The position numbers were made by a program, and so were the translations under genes. 64,000 nt of DNA from Patulibacter minatonensis DSM 18081 (GTDB lineage: Bacteria; Actinomycetota; Thermoleophilia; Solirubrobacterales; Solirubrobacteraceae). Shown piece by piece: positions 25,584 to 34,889 of this stretch. Positions within the stretch are counted from its first letter, which is position 1, and each line of letters starts with the position of its first letter. The notes beneath the pieces were generated by a model. That model was not told where the DNA came from and searched no databases. It saw nothing but the letters and a program-made list of their open reading frames with translations. The stretch is taken from positions 1,099,369 through 1,163,368 of the forward strand of contig NZ_KI912613.1 in the NCBI RefSeq assembly GCF_000519325.1. The letters are read 5' to 3'.

Positions 25584-26660
25584 CTAGAGGATCTCGATCT
25601 CGGAGTTGTCGCCGACCATGAAGCGGTACGCCCGCGGGGTCCGCTCACCACGCCGCACGATCACATCACGCCCCAGCAGCGACGACTCGATCCGGCCCTC
25701 CAGCCCGATCAGCTTCGCCCGCTCCAACAAGATCGAGTGCTCCACCTCCGACCGCTCCACCACCGCATCCCTGGCGATCGCGGAATACGGGCCGACGTAC
25801 GAATCCTCGATCACCGCGTCATGACCGATCACGACCGGACCACGCACCACCGACCGCACGATCCTCGCACCGGGCTCGATGATCACCCTGCCCTCGACCT
25901 GGGAGTGCTCATCGATCTCCCCGTCCACGCGGCGTTCGATCGTCTCGAGGATCAGCCGGTTGGCCTCCAGCATGTCCGCGAGCTTGCCGGTGTCCTTCCA
26001 CCACCCGTGCACCACGTGCGGCTCGACCCGATCACCCTGATCGACCTGCCACTGGATCGCATCCGTGATCTCGAGCTCCCCACGCGGCGACGGCTCGATC
26101 GCCTTCGCCGCCTCCAGGATCCGCTTCGTGAACAGGTACACCCCGACGAGCGCCAGATCGCTCTTGGGCTCCTTCGGCTTCTCCACCAACCGCGCGACGC
26201 GACCGTCCTGCAGTTCCGCGACACCGTAGGACGTCGGGTCGTCGACGGGCTGCAACAGGATCATCGCGTCCGGCGCATTCTGCTCGAACTGCTGCACCAG
26301 CTCCGAGATGCCGCCCTGCAACAGGTTGTCCCCGAGATACATCACGAACGACGACTCGCCCAGGAACGGCTCGGCCGTCAGCACCGCATGTGCGAGGCCG
26401 TCGGGGGAGGTCTGGTCGATGTAGGTGATCTGCGCCCCGAACTGCGACCCGTCGCCGGCGACCTCACGGATCTCGCCCCCGGTCTCGGGGTTGAGGATGA
26501 TCCCGATCTCCGTGATCCCGGCCTGCACCATCGACCGGATCCCGTAGAACAGCACCGGCTGGTTGGCCACCGGCACCAGCTGCTTCGCCGACGTGTGCGT
26601 GATCGGCCGCAACCGCGTCCCACGACCGCCCGACAGGATCAGACCCTTCAGATGCGCCAT
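25584..26660 (-). CDS. rmlA: Glucose-1-phosphate thymidylyltransferase (long form)
   Basis: 358 residues. N-terminal nucleotidyltransferase signature LILSGGRGTRLRP with PITHTSAKQLVPVANQPV, then MYLGDNLLQGG and WKDTGKLADMLEAN. A C-terminal hexapeptide-repeat domain (about 250-340: GRVIIEPGARIV, GPVVIGHDAVIEDS) makes it the long form seen in actinobacterial antibiotic and rhamnose clusters (StrD-like). It forms dTDP-glucose from dTTP and glucose-1-phosphate. A TATAGC -10 box lies 11 nt upstream of the ATG. First gene of the rmlA-rmlD unit. Codon third positions and A/T content are slightly more relaxed than in neighbours. Confidence 0.95.
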   Translation of the reverse strand: MAHLKGLILSGGRGTRLRPITHTSAKQLVPVANQPVLFYGIRSMVQAGITEIGIILNPETGGEIREVAGDGSQFGAQITYIDQTSPDGLAHAVLTAEPFLGESSFVMYLGDNLLQGGISELVQQFEQNAPDAMILLQPVDDPTSYGVAELQDGRVARLVEKPKEPKSDLALVGVYLFTKRILEAAKAIEPSPRGELEITDAIQWQVDQGDRVEPHVVHGWWKDTGKLADMLEANRLILETIERRVDGEIDEHSQVEGRVIIEPGARIVRSVVRGPVVIGHDAVIEDSYVGPYSAIARDAVVERSEVEHSILLERAKLIGLEGRIESSLLGRDVIVRRGERTPRAYRFMVGDNSEIEIL

Positions 26661-26754
26661 TGCGGCCGGAGGCTATAGGGCGTGCGCCCCGCGCCCCGGC
26701 GGTGGTGCGCACACAGGGGCCGATCGGACGGGGGGGCAGGGTGACGGTGTGCGC

Positions 26755-26822
26755 CCGGCCGGGGGCCACCCCGGCCGGAGGCGCCGGACCGTCGGCGCGC
26801 GGCCGGACGGTCCGCCGGCGCC
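26755..26822 (-). terminator. Two GC-rich hairpins after PPC-like gene
   Basis: A perfect 10-bp stem at 26755-26778 (CCGGCCGGGG, loop GCCA) follows a larger imperfect stem at about 26781-26822 with GGACCGTC / GACGGTCC arms. They lie directly downstream of the minus-strand gene ending at 26823 and upstream of the rmlA promoter. No T-tract. Confidence 0.6.
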
Positions 26823-28262
26823 TCAGCGCTGGCGCAGCGGACCCTCGACCGTCACGGTCGCCAGGCCGCTGGTGCTCGGCGCGGCCGACCGCGTCCCCTT
26901 GAACGCGGCGCGTGCGCGCCACTTGCCGGTGCTCGGCGGCGTGAAGCCGAAGCCGCCGCGCCCGTTCGAGACGCGGGTCCGGACGGTCCGGTCGAACTGC
27001 CAGCCCTCGAGCGGGTCGAAGCGCTCGATCGTGACGGCCACCGGTCCGGAGACGCGCGGGCTCGTGCGCAGGCCGACGCGGGTGGTGGAGCCGGGACTGA
27101 TGCTCGCCCGCTTCCTGCCGCCGAACGCGATCGAGGTGCGGGTGATCGTCCGCGTGGCGCGGGTCAGCCGGTAGCGGCCGCGAGCACCAGCGGGGGCGGA
27201 GACCGCGAGGAAGTACCGGCCGCGCTTGATGTCGCGCTCGATCGTGCCGTCGTCCTGGCTCGTGTCGAGCGTCCCGCCGTTCGCCGTCAGGAGCCGGAGC
27301 TGGAAGCCGCGGCCGCCCGCGAGGGTGAGGTTCAGCGCGCTGCGGCGCGTCACGTCGAAGCGGAAGAGGTCGACCACGTCGACGCCCGTGGCGTCGAGCG
27401 AGCCGCGGACGGTCTCGAAGTTCGAGAGCCGGATGCCCGGCGACGCGTCGTCGGGTCCGGAGGCGGCGAGCTGGAGGTGGTAGCGCTGCGGTCCGATCGT
27501 CTTCGGCCGCGCGGTGACGAGGAAGCTGTACCGACCGCCCTCACCCGCTCCCGGGGCGATGACGGCGTAGCCGCCGCAGCGCAGGGTGCGGACCGGGCGC
27601 GCCTCGTCGAAGTCCTTCGTCCCGGGGCCGAAGACCTGGAGCTCGACGCAGCCGTCGTCGCCGGCCGCGGTGTCCGAGGGCGAGAGGTTGATGCGGTACC
27701 GGCCGCCCTGGCGGAGGCTCGCGGACCAGGCGTCGCTCTGGTCCTGGACCTGGTCCAGCGTGCGCGACACGCCGGCCTTCGGGAGCTGCGGACCGGGCGC
27801 CGTCGGGGGCGGGGTCGGCACGAAGACGTCGAGCGAGAACGTGCCGGCGACGGAGTTCAGGCGCTGGCCGACGCGGATCAGGTAGCGGCCGTCCTTCGCG
27901 GCCTTGAACGAGAGCTCGGCGCGGCCCTTGTCGTCGGAGCTCTCGCAGTCGACCGCGGCGAGCTGTGAGCGGGTGCGACGGAAGACCTCGACGGTGGCGT
28001 CGAGGTCGCCTTGGGCGGCGAGGCGGACGGTGATCGTCTTCGCCTCCGCGGCCGTCAGCTCGTAGTAGACGGACCCCTTGAGCGGCTGACAGCCGCCGAG
28101 CTCGTCGGTCTCGAGCGTGGAGTCGACCGTCGTGCCGGTGACGCTCGCCGGCGTCGAGAGCTCGCGCGGGGCGGTGCGCGCGTCGTTGGACGGTGGCGCG
28201 GCGGAGGCGGTGGCCGGGAGCGCGAGCACTCCCAGGAGCAGCAGGGGCAGGGTTCGACGCAC
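26823..28262 (-). CDS. Secreted protein with PPC-like domains
   Basis: 479 residues from GTG 28262. Signal peptide VRRTLPLLLLGVLALPATAS with an AxA cleavage region (ASAA). The mature protein contains three beta-rich units with the motif 'GRYLIRVGQ', 'GGRYSFLVTA', and 'RGRYFLAVSAPAGARGRYRL', typical of bacterial pre-peptidase C-terminal (PPC) domains, ending with a domain of about 100 residues (SPGSTTRVGLRT). Two Cys pairs may be disulfides. No catalytic domain is attached, so it is more likely an adhesive or structural exoprotein. Ends in a tandem hairpin. Confidence 0.78.
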   Translation of the reverse strand: MRRTLPLLLLGVLALPATASAAPPSNDARTAPRELSTPASVTGTTVDSTLETDELGGCQPLKGSVYYELTAAEAKTITVRLAAQGDLDATVEVFRRTRSQLAAVDCESSDDKGRAELSFKAAKDGRYLIRVGQRLNSVAGTFSLDVFVPTPPPTAPGPQLPKAGVSRTLDQVQDQSDAWSASLRQGGRYRINLSPSDTAAGDDGCVELQVFGPGTKDFDEARPVRTLRCGGYAVIAPGAGEGGRYSFLVTARPKTIGPQRYHLQLAASGPDDASPGIRLSNFETVRGSLDATGVDVVDLFRFDVTRRSALNLTLAGGRGFQLRLLTANGGTLDTSQDDGTIERDIKRGRYFLAVSAPAGARGRYRLTRATRTITRTSIAFGGRKRASISPGSTTRVGLRTSPRVSGPVAVTIERFDPLEGWQFDRTVRTRVSNGRGGFGFTPPSTGKWRARAAFKGTRSAAPSTSGLATVTVEGPLRQR

Positions 28263-28444
28263 GGGGGCCTCTCGGTCGGGACGGGCCGGTCGCCGGGGCG
28301 ACCGACGTCCCGAACCTACACCCGGGGTCGAGGGTCGTCGCCCGATTGGCGCGTCGGCGCTTTCCGGCCTCCGCACGGGTGCCCCGGTCCTCGCCGAACC
28401 CCGGACACGACCCCGACCCGGGACGCCCGGGGCGGGGCCCGGTC

Positions 28445-28924
28445 CTAGTACACCCCGGCGGCGAGCTTGCGGTGGTCCCAGGTGGAGCGGCGCTGCTCGA
28501 CGAACTCGAAGCCGACCCGTTTGCTCGCCTGGGCCTCGACCATCGCGGCCGCGCCGTCGGGGAGCGGGGTGTCGCCGTCCATGCCCGGCGTGTAGCGCCG
28601 CAGGATCTCGGTGCCGAGCGGCTTGAGGACCTCGAGGTCGTGGTGCAGGACGACCTCGCACTCGAACATCACGCCGCGCAGCTGGTCGTACGTCTGCCCG
28701 GCCTCGACCTGCAGCGTCGCCCGCGGGTCGCGCTCCAGGTTCACGGCCTTCTGCGACTTGGCGAACGTCCAGGCCCACAGGCGGCCGTCGCGGACGACGT
28801 ACCAGAGCGGCATCAGGTGCGGCCAGCCCCGCGGGCCCTGGGTCGCGCACACGACGGTGCGCTCCTCCTCGAGGAAGGCGAGGGCCTCCTCGTCGGTCAT
28901 CGTGATCGCGTCGCGGCGGCTCAT
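28445..28924 (-). CDS. PPOX-class (split-barrel) flavin/F420 family protein
   Basis: 159 residues. Pyridoxamine-phosphate-oxidase-like split barrel: 'LEEERTVVCATQGPRGWPHL' followed by MPLWYVVRDGRLWAWTFAKSQK and LERDPRATLQVEAG are the usual strand order. In actinobacteria this family binds F420 or FMN and reduces or oxidises small molecules. Substrate cannot be read. The gene stands alone, on the same strand as the TetR gene upstream, 72 bases away, so they may be co-transcribed. Confidence 0.85.
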   Translation of the reverse strand: MSRRDAITMTDEEALAFLEEERTVVCATQGPRGWPHLMPLWYVVRDGRLWAWTFAKSQKAVNLERDPRATLQVEAGQTYDQLRGVMFECEVVLHHDLEVLKPLGTEILRRYTPGMDGDTPLPDGAAAMVEAQASKRVGFEFVEQRRSTWDHRKLAAGVY

Positions 28925-28996
28925 GGGGGCGACGCTAGTCGATCCGCGTCGTCGTCCCGGGGCCTCGGGGGTGCGCGTTTCGTAGATCGGGACGGA

Positions 28997-29569
28997 TCAG
29001 CAGGGCGCCGGCGGACGGAGCCCGTCGAGGAACGCCTCGAGGATCGGCTCGACGTGCCCGGGGTCGCCGTCGATCCGCGCGATCGCGACGACGGCCTCGA
29101 GGAGCTGCTCGAGGCTCAGGTCGTCGCGGACGTCTCCCGCGCTCCGCGCCGCGTCGAGGAGCGGCCCGCCGGCGGCCATGACCCGCGGCCGGCCGCTGTG
29201 GACCACCGGGTTGTGCTCGTCCGTGCGGGCCAGGAGCTCGTTGCCGACGTGGCGCTTGCTCCGGTAGAAGGCGAAGAAGCGCCGCAGCCATGCGGTGAGG
29301 GCCTCGCCGGGCGTGGCCGCACCCCCCGCCTCCGCGGCCGCGCAGACCGCGTCGACGTCGTCCGTGTAGACGGCCTCGAGGAGCTCCCGGCGCCCCGGGA
29401 AGTTGCGGTAGAGCGTCGCCATCCCGACGCCCGCTCGGCGCGCGATCTCGGCCATCGAGACCTCGGCCCCGGGGTCGGCGAACGCCTCGCGGGCGGTGAC
29501 GAGCAGCTTCTCGCGGTTGCGCTCGGCGTCGGCCCGGCGGGCAGGGGTCTTCGGGGTCGGGGCGGCCAT
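28997..29569 (-). CDS. TetR family transcriptional regulator
   Basis: 190 residues. N-terminal helix-turn-helix: RNREKLLVTAREAFAD then MAEIARRAGVGMATLYRNFP, and RRELLEAVY. ATG 29569 was chosen because the preceding in-frame codons enter the operator. The C-terminal domain resembles the SbtR/TetR_C_33 type ('AWLRRFFAFYRSKRHVGNEL'). It is divergent from an alpha/beta hydrolase gene, with an inverted repeat CGGAT-AACCA-ATCCG just outside its start, its likely target. Ligand unknown. Confidence 0.9.
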   Translation of the reverse strand: MAAPTPKTPARRADAERNREKLLVTAREAFADPGAEVSMAEIARRAGVGMATLYRNFPGRRELLEAVYTDDVDAVCAAAEAGGAATPGEALTAWLRRFFAFYRSKRHVGNELLARTDEHNPVVHSGRPRVMAAGGPLLDAARSAGDVRDDLSLEQLLEAVVAIARIDGDPGHVEPILEAFLDGLRPPAPC

Positions 29570-29580
29570 GATCGTCAAAA

Positions 29581-29595
29581 CGGATAACCAATCCG
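29581..29595. promoter_or_regulatory. Inverted repeat CGGAT-N5-ATCCG, TetR operator
   Basis: Lies 11 bases upstream of the TetR start and about 85 bases before the hydrolase ATG; an overlapping TACGCT (29596-29601) could be a -10 box for the hydrolase. A second CCGG half-site follows at about 29604. Confidence 0.55.
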
Positions 29596-29677
29596 GTACG
29601 CTTTCCGGACTGCCTCTCCGCTTCACCGCGGATCGTACCCGACCAGCCGGCCTCCCCGGCGATCCGAAGGACCACCC

Positions 29678-30667
29678 ATGACCACGCAGGACCCCACGAC
29701 GACCACCGCCGACACCCACGCGGGCCCCGTGGCCCCCGGCCCCGACACCGTCGCCGACCTGATCACCGCCCCGGTGGTCTCCGTCGCGCCGGTCGTCCTG
29801 CCCGCCCCCGACCGCGGCGAGGACCTGGCCGTGCGGATCACGGCCCCCGTGGCCGGCGACGCCCTCCCCGTGCTCCTGTTCTCCCACGGCTTCGGGCTCT
29901 CGCTCGACGGCTACGCCCCGCTCGTGAACGCCTGGGCGGCGGCCGGGTTCGTCGTCCTGCAGACCACGCACCTCGACTCCCGCCGGCTCGGCATCACGCC
30001 CGACGATCCGCGGTACGGCGACATCTGGCGCTTCCGCATCGCCGACCTGCGACGGATGCTCGACGAGCTCGGCGTCCTGGTCGCCGCCGTTCCCGGGCTG
30101 GCCGGCCGGGTCGACGGCGACCGCGTCGCCGTGGCCGGCCACTCGTTCGGCGGGCAGACCGCGGGCGCCCTGCTCGGCGCGCGCGTCCTCGACGCCGACG
30201 GCCGCCCGGGCGAGGACCTCTCGGACCCGCGGATCAGCGCGGGCGTGCTGCTCGCGACGGCGGGGACCGGCGACGACCTCGCGCCGTTCGCACGGGAGCA
30301 CTTCCCGTTCATGAACCCGGGTTTCGACACCCTGACGCCGCGGACCCTCGTCGTCACGGGCGACCGCGACGACTCCCCGCTGTCCGCCCGCGGCCCGGAG
30401 TGGATGACCGACGCCTACACCCGCAGCCCGGGTGCCGAGCACCTCCTGACCATCGCCGGCGGCGAGCACCTGCTCGGCGGCATCTCGGGCTACGAGGCCG
30501 CGGAGACCACCGACGAGCATCCCGGCCGCGTGGCCGTGATCCGGCGGGCGACGGCGGCCTGGCTCCGCGCGGCGCTGAAGGTCGACGACGCCGACTGGCG
30601 GGCGGTGCGCACAGACCTCGAGGGTGGGACGGAGCCGCTCGGGCGCCTGGAGTCGAAGGCGGGCTGA
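29678..30667 (+). CDS. Alpha/beta hydrolase, chlorophyllase/PETase-like
   Basis: 329 residues. Oxyanion region LLFSHGFGLSL, nucleophile elbow AGHSFGGQT (Ser), acid VVTGDRDDS, and the His in GGEHLLGG form a complete catalytic triad. Family resembles the dienelactone-hydrolase/chlorophyllase group that acts on esters. N-terminus (about 1-35) is Thr/Pro-rich without a clear signal. Divergent from the TetR gene and probably under its control. A second ester-degrading enzyme is not adjacent, so substrate is open. Confidence 0.85.
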   Translation: MTTQDPTTTTADTHAGPVAPGPDTVADLITAPVVSVAPVVLPAPDRGEDLAVRITAPVAGDALPVLLFSHGFGLSLDGYAPLVNAWAAAGFVVLQTTHLDSRRLGITPDDPRYGDIWRFRIADLRRMLDELGVLVAAVPGLAGRVDGDRVAVAGHSFGGQTAGALLGARVLDADGRPGEDLSDPRISAGVLLATAGTGDDLAPFAREHFPFMNPGFDTLTPRTLVVTGDRDDSPLSARGPEWMTDAYTRSPGAEHLLTIAGGEHLLGGISGYEAAETTDEHPGRVAVIRRATAAWLRAALKVDDADWRAVRTDLEGGTEPLGRLESKAG

Positions 30668-30765
30668 CCCCCTCACGAGGGCGACCGGCGAGGACGCGGA
30701 TACCGACCACGGGCATCCGTCCGCGCGTGTGCCCGCACGCCCGCGGGGTAGCGACCGGGTCCTGT

Positions 30766-30782
30766 CCGCCGGAGCCCGGCGG
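30766..30782 (+). terminator. Hairpin CCGCCGG-N3-CCGGCGG
   Basis: Seven-base perfect stem, extended by GTCC/GGAC flanks, about 100 bases after the hydrolase stop and 100 bases before catalase. No T-tract; a weak terminator or a regulatory hairpin. The remainder of the 219-bp gap shows GGAGG before the catalase ATG and nothing else. Confidence 0.4.
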
Positions 30783-30886
30783 GCCGGACGACGCCGCACG
30801 GCCGTGGAGGACGACTCCGGGTCGTGGACGACGACCGGCCCCACGCCGCGCTCTGGCGCCCTCACCCCGAACACCGGAGGACCCTC

Positions 30887-32572
30887 ATGTCCGACGCCCC
30901 GAACCCGCCGAACGACGGCACCCCCGACGACCGCGACGTCCTGACCACGCGCCAGGGTCACCCGGTCTCCGACAACCAGAACTCGCGCACCGTCGGCGAC
31001 CGCGGCCCGGCGACGCTCGAGAACTACCAGCTGCTCGAGAAGCTGGCCCACTTCGACCGCGAGCGGATCCCCGAGCGCGTCGTGCACGCGCGCGGCGCGA
31101 CGGCCTTCGGACGCTTCGAGTCCTACGGGAAGGTCGGCGACGAGCCGACCCAGCAGTACACCCGGGCGAAGGTCCTGCAGGAGGGCGGCTCCTGCGAGGT
31201 CGCCGTCCGCTTCTCGACCGTCGCCGGCGGCCGGGACTCGTCCGAGGCCGTCCGCGATCCGCGCGGCTTCGCGGTGAAGTTCTACACCGAGGACGGCAAC
31301 TGGGACCTCGTCGGCAACAACCTCGGCGTCTTCTTCATCCGGGACTCGATCAAGTTCCCCGACTTCATCCACTCGCAGAAGCCCGACCCGGTGACGTTCG
31401 AGCGCCAGGTCGCCAACCGGGTCTTCGACTTCGCGTCCCAGACGCCGGAGTCGCTGCACATGTTCTCGCTCGTCTTCAGCCCGCGCGGGATCCCGTCGAG
31501 CTACCGCCACCAGCAGGGCTTCGGCGTCAACACGTACCGCTGGGTCAACGCCGCGGGCGAGACGAAGCTCGTGAAGTACCACTGGATCCCCGAGCAGACC
31601 GTCGAGAGCTGGACCGAGGACGACGCCGCCGTCGCCCAGGGCGAGGAGCTCGGCGTCCACACGAAGGACCTCTACGCCGCGATCGACGCCGGCGACTTCC
31701 CGGCCTGGGAGCTCCGCGTCCAGCTGATGGACGACCACGACCACCCCGAGCTCGACTGGGACCCGCTCGACGACACGAAGACGTGGCCCGAGAACGAGTT
31801 CCCGGTGCTGCCCGTCGGCCGGATGGTGCTGGACCGCCGGCCCGACAATTTCTTCGCGGAGAGCGAGCAGATCTCGTTCGGGACCGGCGTCCTCGTCGAC
31901 GGCCTCGACTTCTCCGAGGACAAGATGCTCGTCGGCCGGACGTTCTCCTACTCCGACACGCAGCGACACCGCGTCGGCCCGAACTACCTCCAGCTCCCGG
32001 TCAACGCGCCGAAGGGCGTCACCGGCGGGGTGCGCACGAACCAGCGCGACGGGCCGATGGCCTACGACCAGGGCGACGGTGGCGGCAAGCAGACGGTGAA
32101 CTACGAGCCGTCGATCCTCGGCGGCCCGCAGGAGGCGCCGAAGCCTCCGGTGGAGCAGCAGGGCGCCGTGCACGAAGGGACGATCGTCCGGCGGCAGCTC
32201 CCGCGGACCGACGACTACACGCAGCCCGGGCAGCGGTACCAGCTCTCGGAGCAGTGGGAGAAGGACGACCTCGTCGAGAACCTCACGAGCAAGCTGTCGG
32301 AGTGCGACCGCCCGATCCAGGAGCGCATGGTCTGGCACCTCCTGCTCGCCGACGACGAGCTCGGCTCCCGCGTCGGCGACGGCATCGGGATCGGCGTGGG
32401 CGACGTCGAGCACCTGCAGCCGCTGCCCTCGCAGGGCTGGGGCGAGAAGGAGCAGGCCCGCCTCGACAACCTGGGGAACAACGGCCCGCGCGACGTCTCG
32501 GGCCTGACGATGACCCACTGCGTCCCGAACCACCGGAAGAACCTGGTGGACGAGGGCGTGGCGGCGGACTGA
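30887..32572 (+). CDS. katA: Monofunctional heme catalase
   Basis: 561 residues. Clear catalase: [20 protein letters not shown] contains the active-site His; [12 protein letters not shown] and [11 protein letters not shown] contain the distal Asn; [19 protein letters not shown] includes the proximal Tyr and heme-propionate Arg. The length is near that of small-subunit (clade 3) catalases with an extended C-terminus, without the flavodoxin-like extension of large-subunit forms. It dismutates hydrogen peroxide in the cytoplasm. ATG 30887 is preceded by GGAGG at a good distance. It faces a convergent hydrolase gene. The symbol katA is by similarity. Confidence 0.95.
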   Translation: MSDAPNPPNDGTPDDRDVLTTRQGHPVSDNQNSRTVGDRGPATLENYQLLEKLAHFDRERIPERVVHARGATAFGRFESYGKVGDEPTQQYTRAKVLQEGGSCEVAVRFSTVAGGRDSSEAVRDPRGFAVKFYTEDGNWDLVGNNLGVFFIRDSIKFPDFIHSQKPDPVTFERQVANRVFDFASQTPESLHMFSLVFSPRGIPSSYRHQQGFGVNTYRWVNAAGETKLVKYHWIPEQTVESWTEDDAAVAQGEELGVHTKDLYAAIDAGDFPAWELRVQLMDDHDHPELDWDPLDDTKTWPENEFPVLPVGRMVLDRRPDNFFAESEQISFGTGVLVDGLDFSEDKMLVGRTFSYSDTQRHRVGPNYLQLPVNAPKGVTGGVRTNQRDGPMAYDQGDGGGKQTVNYEPSILGGPQEAPKPPVEQQGAVHEGTIVRRQLPRTDDYTQPGQRYQLSEQWEKDDLVENLTSKLSECDRPIQERMVWHLLLADDELGSRVGDGIGIGVGDVEHLQPLPSQGWGEKEQARLDNLGNNGPRDVSGLTMTHCVPNHRKNLVDEGVAAD

Positions 32573-32690
32573 GCGCTCGACCGTCGGCGACGCGAGTCGA
32601 CGGTGCGGTGGCCCGCGCCAGATCGGCGCCGCGAGGCCGGACCGGCGAACCGGGCGGGCCGCCGACCACCGGCCGCGCCCCGTCGCCCCC

Positions 32691-33794
32691 TCAGCCGACC
32701 GCGAACCCCGCGACCAGGTCCGCCGTCGCCCGCGGCTGCTCCAGGCCGACGAAGGCCCCGGCGTCCCGGATCACCGCGGTCCGGGCGTCGGGGAGGATCT
32801 CCTGCAGACGGCGGGCGTGGCGGAGCGGGAACCACGCCTGCTCCGGCGCCCAGGCGAGCAGCACCGGGCGGTCGAACGCCGTCAGGCGCTCCTCCGCGGC
32901 GGTCAGCCGGCGCGACGAGATGCCGCGCAGGAAGCCGACGACGTCGCGCTGGACGCCCCGGTCCGCGGCCGCCGGGGCGAGCCACGCGTCCAGCAGCGCG
33001 GCGTCGATCCGCCGATGGGTCAGTCCGCCGTAGACCATCGGCAGCTGCCGGACGACGTCCAGCCTCGTGGCGGCGAGCACCGGGCCGATGACGCCCGGGA
33101 TCCGCGCGAGCACCTGATAGGCGCGGAACGCCGGCGGCAGGAAGTGGTCGAAGCAGTCGCACGGGGTGAGCACGACGCGCGAGGCCCGCGCCATCCCCCG
33201 GTCCATCCAGAGCTGCGTGATCGCCCCGCCGGAGTCGTTGGCGACGACCGTCACGTCGGCGAGGTCGAGTGCGACCGTCAGATCCTCGAGGAGGTCCGCG
33301 ATCCCCTCCGGCGCACGGTCGGCGCCCTCGGCCAACGCGTGCCGGTGCGACCCGAGCGGCAGGTCCGGCAGGACGCAGCGGAAGCGGTCGGCCAGCGCCG
33401 CCGCGACGCCGTCCCAGACGCGCCCGTCGACGAGCAGCCCGTGGACGAAGAGCAGCGTCGGGCCGGTGCCGACCTCGCGGACGCGGACGGTGCCCTGCCG
33501 GAGAGCGACCTCCCGGACCGTCACGCCGGTGAGCTCCGGGACGGTGAGCGGCGCGTCGTGGCGGGCGCGCCGGCGGGCGGTGCGCCGGGCCCGATACCGC
33601 GGGTCGGTTGCCGGGACCGCCGGGAGGTCCGCGGGCGCGGCGGCGCGGCGCGCCCGGACGACGGACGGGGCCGCCGTGCCGACGGAGGACCGCTCCGCCG
33701 ACGAGGAGGTCGCGGGCCTGGCGTCGCCGCCGGTGGGACGGGCACCCCCGCCGACGGACCGGGGATCGTGGGTGGCGGGCGCGGGATCGAGCAT
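32691..33794 (-). CDS. Alpha/beta hydrolase with Asp nucleophile
   Basis: 367 residues. An N-terminal Ala/Arg/Ser-rich extension of about 85 residues precedes the fold. HGLLVDGRVWDG is the oxyanion loop. The nucleophile elbow reads VVANDSGGAI, with Asp in the nucleophile position as in haloalkane dehalogenase and epoxide hydrolase relatives. A Cys-rich lid CDCFDHFLPP follows. The C-terminal acid/His region (LLAWAPEQAW, and a His late in the chain) is less canonical: LRHARRLQEIL may hold it. Divergent from a TetR gene with two operator copies between them, so probably inducible. Confidence 0.8.
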   Translation of the reverse strand: MLDPAPATHDPRSVGGGARPTGGDARPATSSSAERSSVGTAAPSVVRARRAAAPADLPAVPATDPRYRARRTARRRARHDAPLTVPELTGVTVREVALRQGTVRVREVGTGPTLLFVHGLLVDGRVWDGVAAALADRFRCVLPDLPLGSHRHALAEGADRAPEGIADLLEDLTVALDLADVTVVANDSGGAITQLWMDRGMARASRVVLTPCDCFDHFLPPAFRAYQVLARIPGVIGPVLAATRLDVVRQLPMVYGGLTHRRIDAALLDAWLAPAAADRGVQRDVVGFLRGISSRRLTAAEERLTAFDRPVLLAWAPEQAWFPLRHARRLQEILPDARTAVIRDAGAFVGLEQPRATADLVAGFAVG

Positions 33795-33818
33795 GATGGT
33801 GGTCCTCGTCGATGTTCC

Positions 33819-33856
33819 GTACAGGCAGTACGCAACTTACGTACAGGCAGTATGTA
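33819..33856. promoter_or_regulatory. Two direct copies of a TetR operator
   Basis: GTACAGGCAGTA occurs at 33819-33830 and 33841-33852, 22 bp apart (two helix turns). The second copy extends to the 19-bp near-palindrome TACGTACAGGCAGTATGTA at 33838-33856 and touches the TetR start codon; the first copy is GTACAGGCAGTAC, also palindromic. A repressor dimer could bind both on the same DNA face. Confidence 0.75.
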
Positions 33857-34452
33857 TGTCAAATGGATCCCGTCAGGCCCAGCGCTCCGAGGCCACCCGC
33901 CGCAAGCTCGTCGACGCCGGACGACGGCTGTTCGCGGACCGCGGGTTCGCTGCCGTCGGCACGGAGGAGCTCGTCCGCGAGGCCGGGGTCACGCGCGGCG
34001 CGCTCTACCACCAGTTCGCCGACAAGGCCGACCTGCTGGAGGCGATCGTCGACGAGATCGACGGCGAGCTCACGCAGGCGATCGCCGCCGGCGCGATGAC
34101 CGACGCCACCGGCCCGGTCGAGGCCCTGCGGGCCGGCGCGGTCGCGTTCCTGGAGGCCGTCACGGCCCCCGACGTCCACCGGATCGTCCTCGTCGACGCG
34201 CTCCCGGTCCTCGGCTGGGAGCGCTGGCGGGCGATCGGCCTGCGCCACGGGCTCGGCCTGATCGAGGCCGCGCTGGCCGGCGGTATGGAGGCCGGCGCGA
34301 TCCGCCGCGCCCCGACCCGCCCGCTCGCCCACGTCCTGCTGGGCGCGCTGGACGAGGCGGCCCTCTACGTCGTCGCGGCGGAGGACCAGCAGACCGCCCG
34401 GGCCGAGATGCTCGAGGTCCTGGACGGCCTGCTCGAGGGCCTCCGGGCCTGA
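33856..34452 (+). CDS. TetR family transcriptional regulator
   Basis: 198 residues. Helix-turn-helix: EATRRKLVDAGRRLFADRGF, EELVREAGVTRGALYHQFADK, close to the consensus. C-terminal domain of the TetR_C type found with FadR/AcrR-like repressors. The ATG at 33856 overlaps the operator, so the message is leaderless or nearly so, and self-repression is direct. Divergent from the alpha/beta hydrolase gene. Ligand unknown. Confidence 0.92.
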   Translation: MSNGSRQAQRSEATRRKLVDAGRRLFADRGFAAVGTEELVREAGVTRGALYHQFADKADLLEAIVDEIDGELTQAIAAGAMTDATGPVEALRAGAVAFLEAVTAPDVHRIVLVDALPVLGWERWRAIGLRHGLGLIEAALAGGMEAGAIRRAPTRPLAHVLLGALDEAALYVVAAEDQQTARAEMLEVLDGLLEGLRA

Positions 34453-34468
34453 GCGCCCGGCGCCGCGT

Positions 34469-34852
34469 TCACGCACCGGAGCGGGTGTCACCGTCCCGGG
34501 TGCCATGGATCGCCTCGGAGATCCGGCGCTGCACGGCCCGGAGGAGCACGACGCTCTGCTCGTCGGTGAACGGCGTCACGATCGACCACTCGATCCCGGC
34601 CCCGAGACGGTCGCTCGCGAAGCCGAGCTCCGTGGCGACGAGCGCCCGGCGCCAGTCCTCGGCGGTGAGTGCATCGCCCCGGCCGAGCCCGTCGCGGAGC
34701 CGGTCGTTCCCGGTGTCCATCTCCGCGACGTCCGCGTACCCCACGACACGGGCCACCGCGTCGGTCGGGGCGGTCGGTCCACCCCAGACCGCGAGCCCTT
34801 GCAGGAGGAACGCGCGCTCGTCTGCGGTCAGGCGGACGACGATCAGGACCAT
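34469..34852 (-). CDS. Hypothetical protein
   Basis: 127 residues, soluble, acidic-neutral, with no signal or TM. It begins MVLIVVRLTADERAFLLQGL and has a central helical stretch and 'FTDEQSVVLLRAVQRRISEA'. I recognise no family. It lies on the same strand as the PafBC gene upstream, 37 bases from it, and could be co-transcribed; it is convergent with the TetR gene. Translation is supported by length and codon bias. Confidence 0.6.
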   Translation of the reverse strand: MVLIVVRLTADERAFLLQGLAVWGGPTAPTDAVARVVGYADVAEMDTGNDRLRDGLGRGDALTAEDWRRALVATELGFASDRLGAGIEWSIVTPFTDEQSVVLLRAVQRRISEAIHGTRDGDTRSGA

Positions 34853-34889
34853 CGGGCGAACGTACCGCGACCCACGGGCACGGACCTGA

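Noticed and set aside
28263-28444. Possible small gene between the PPC-like and PPOX genes
   Set aside because: 182 bp without start, ribosome binding site or conserved-looking peptide.
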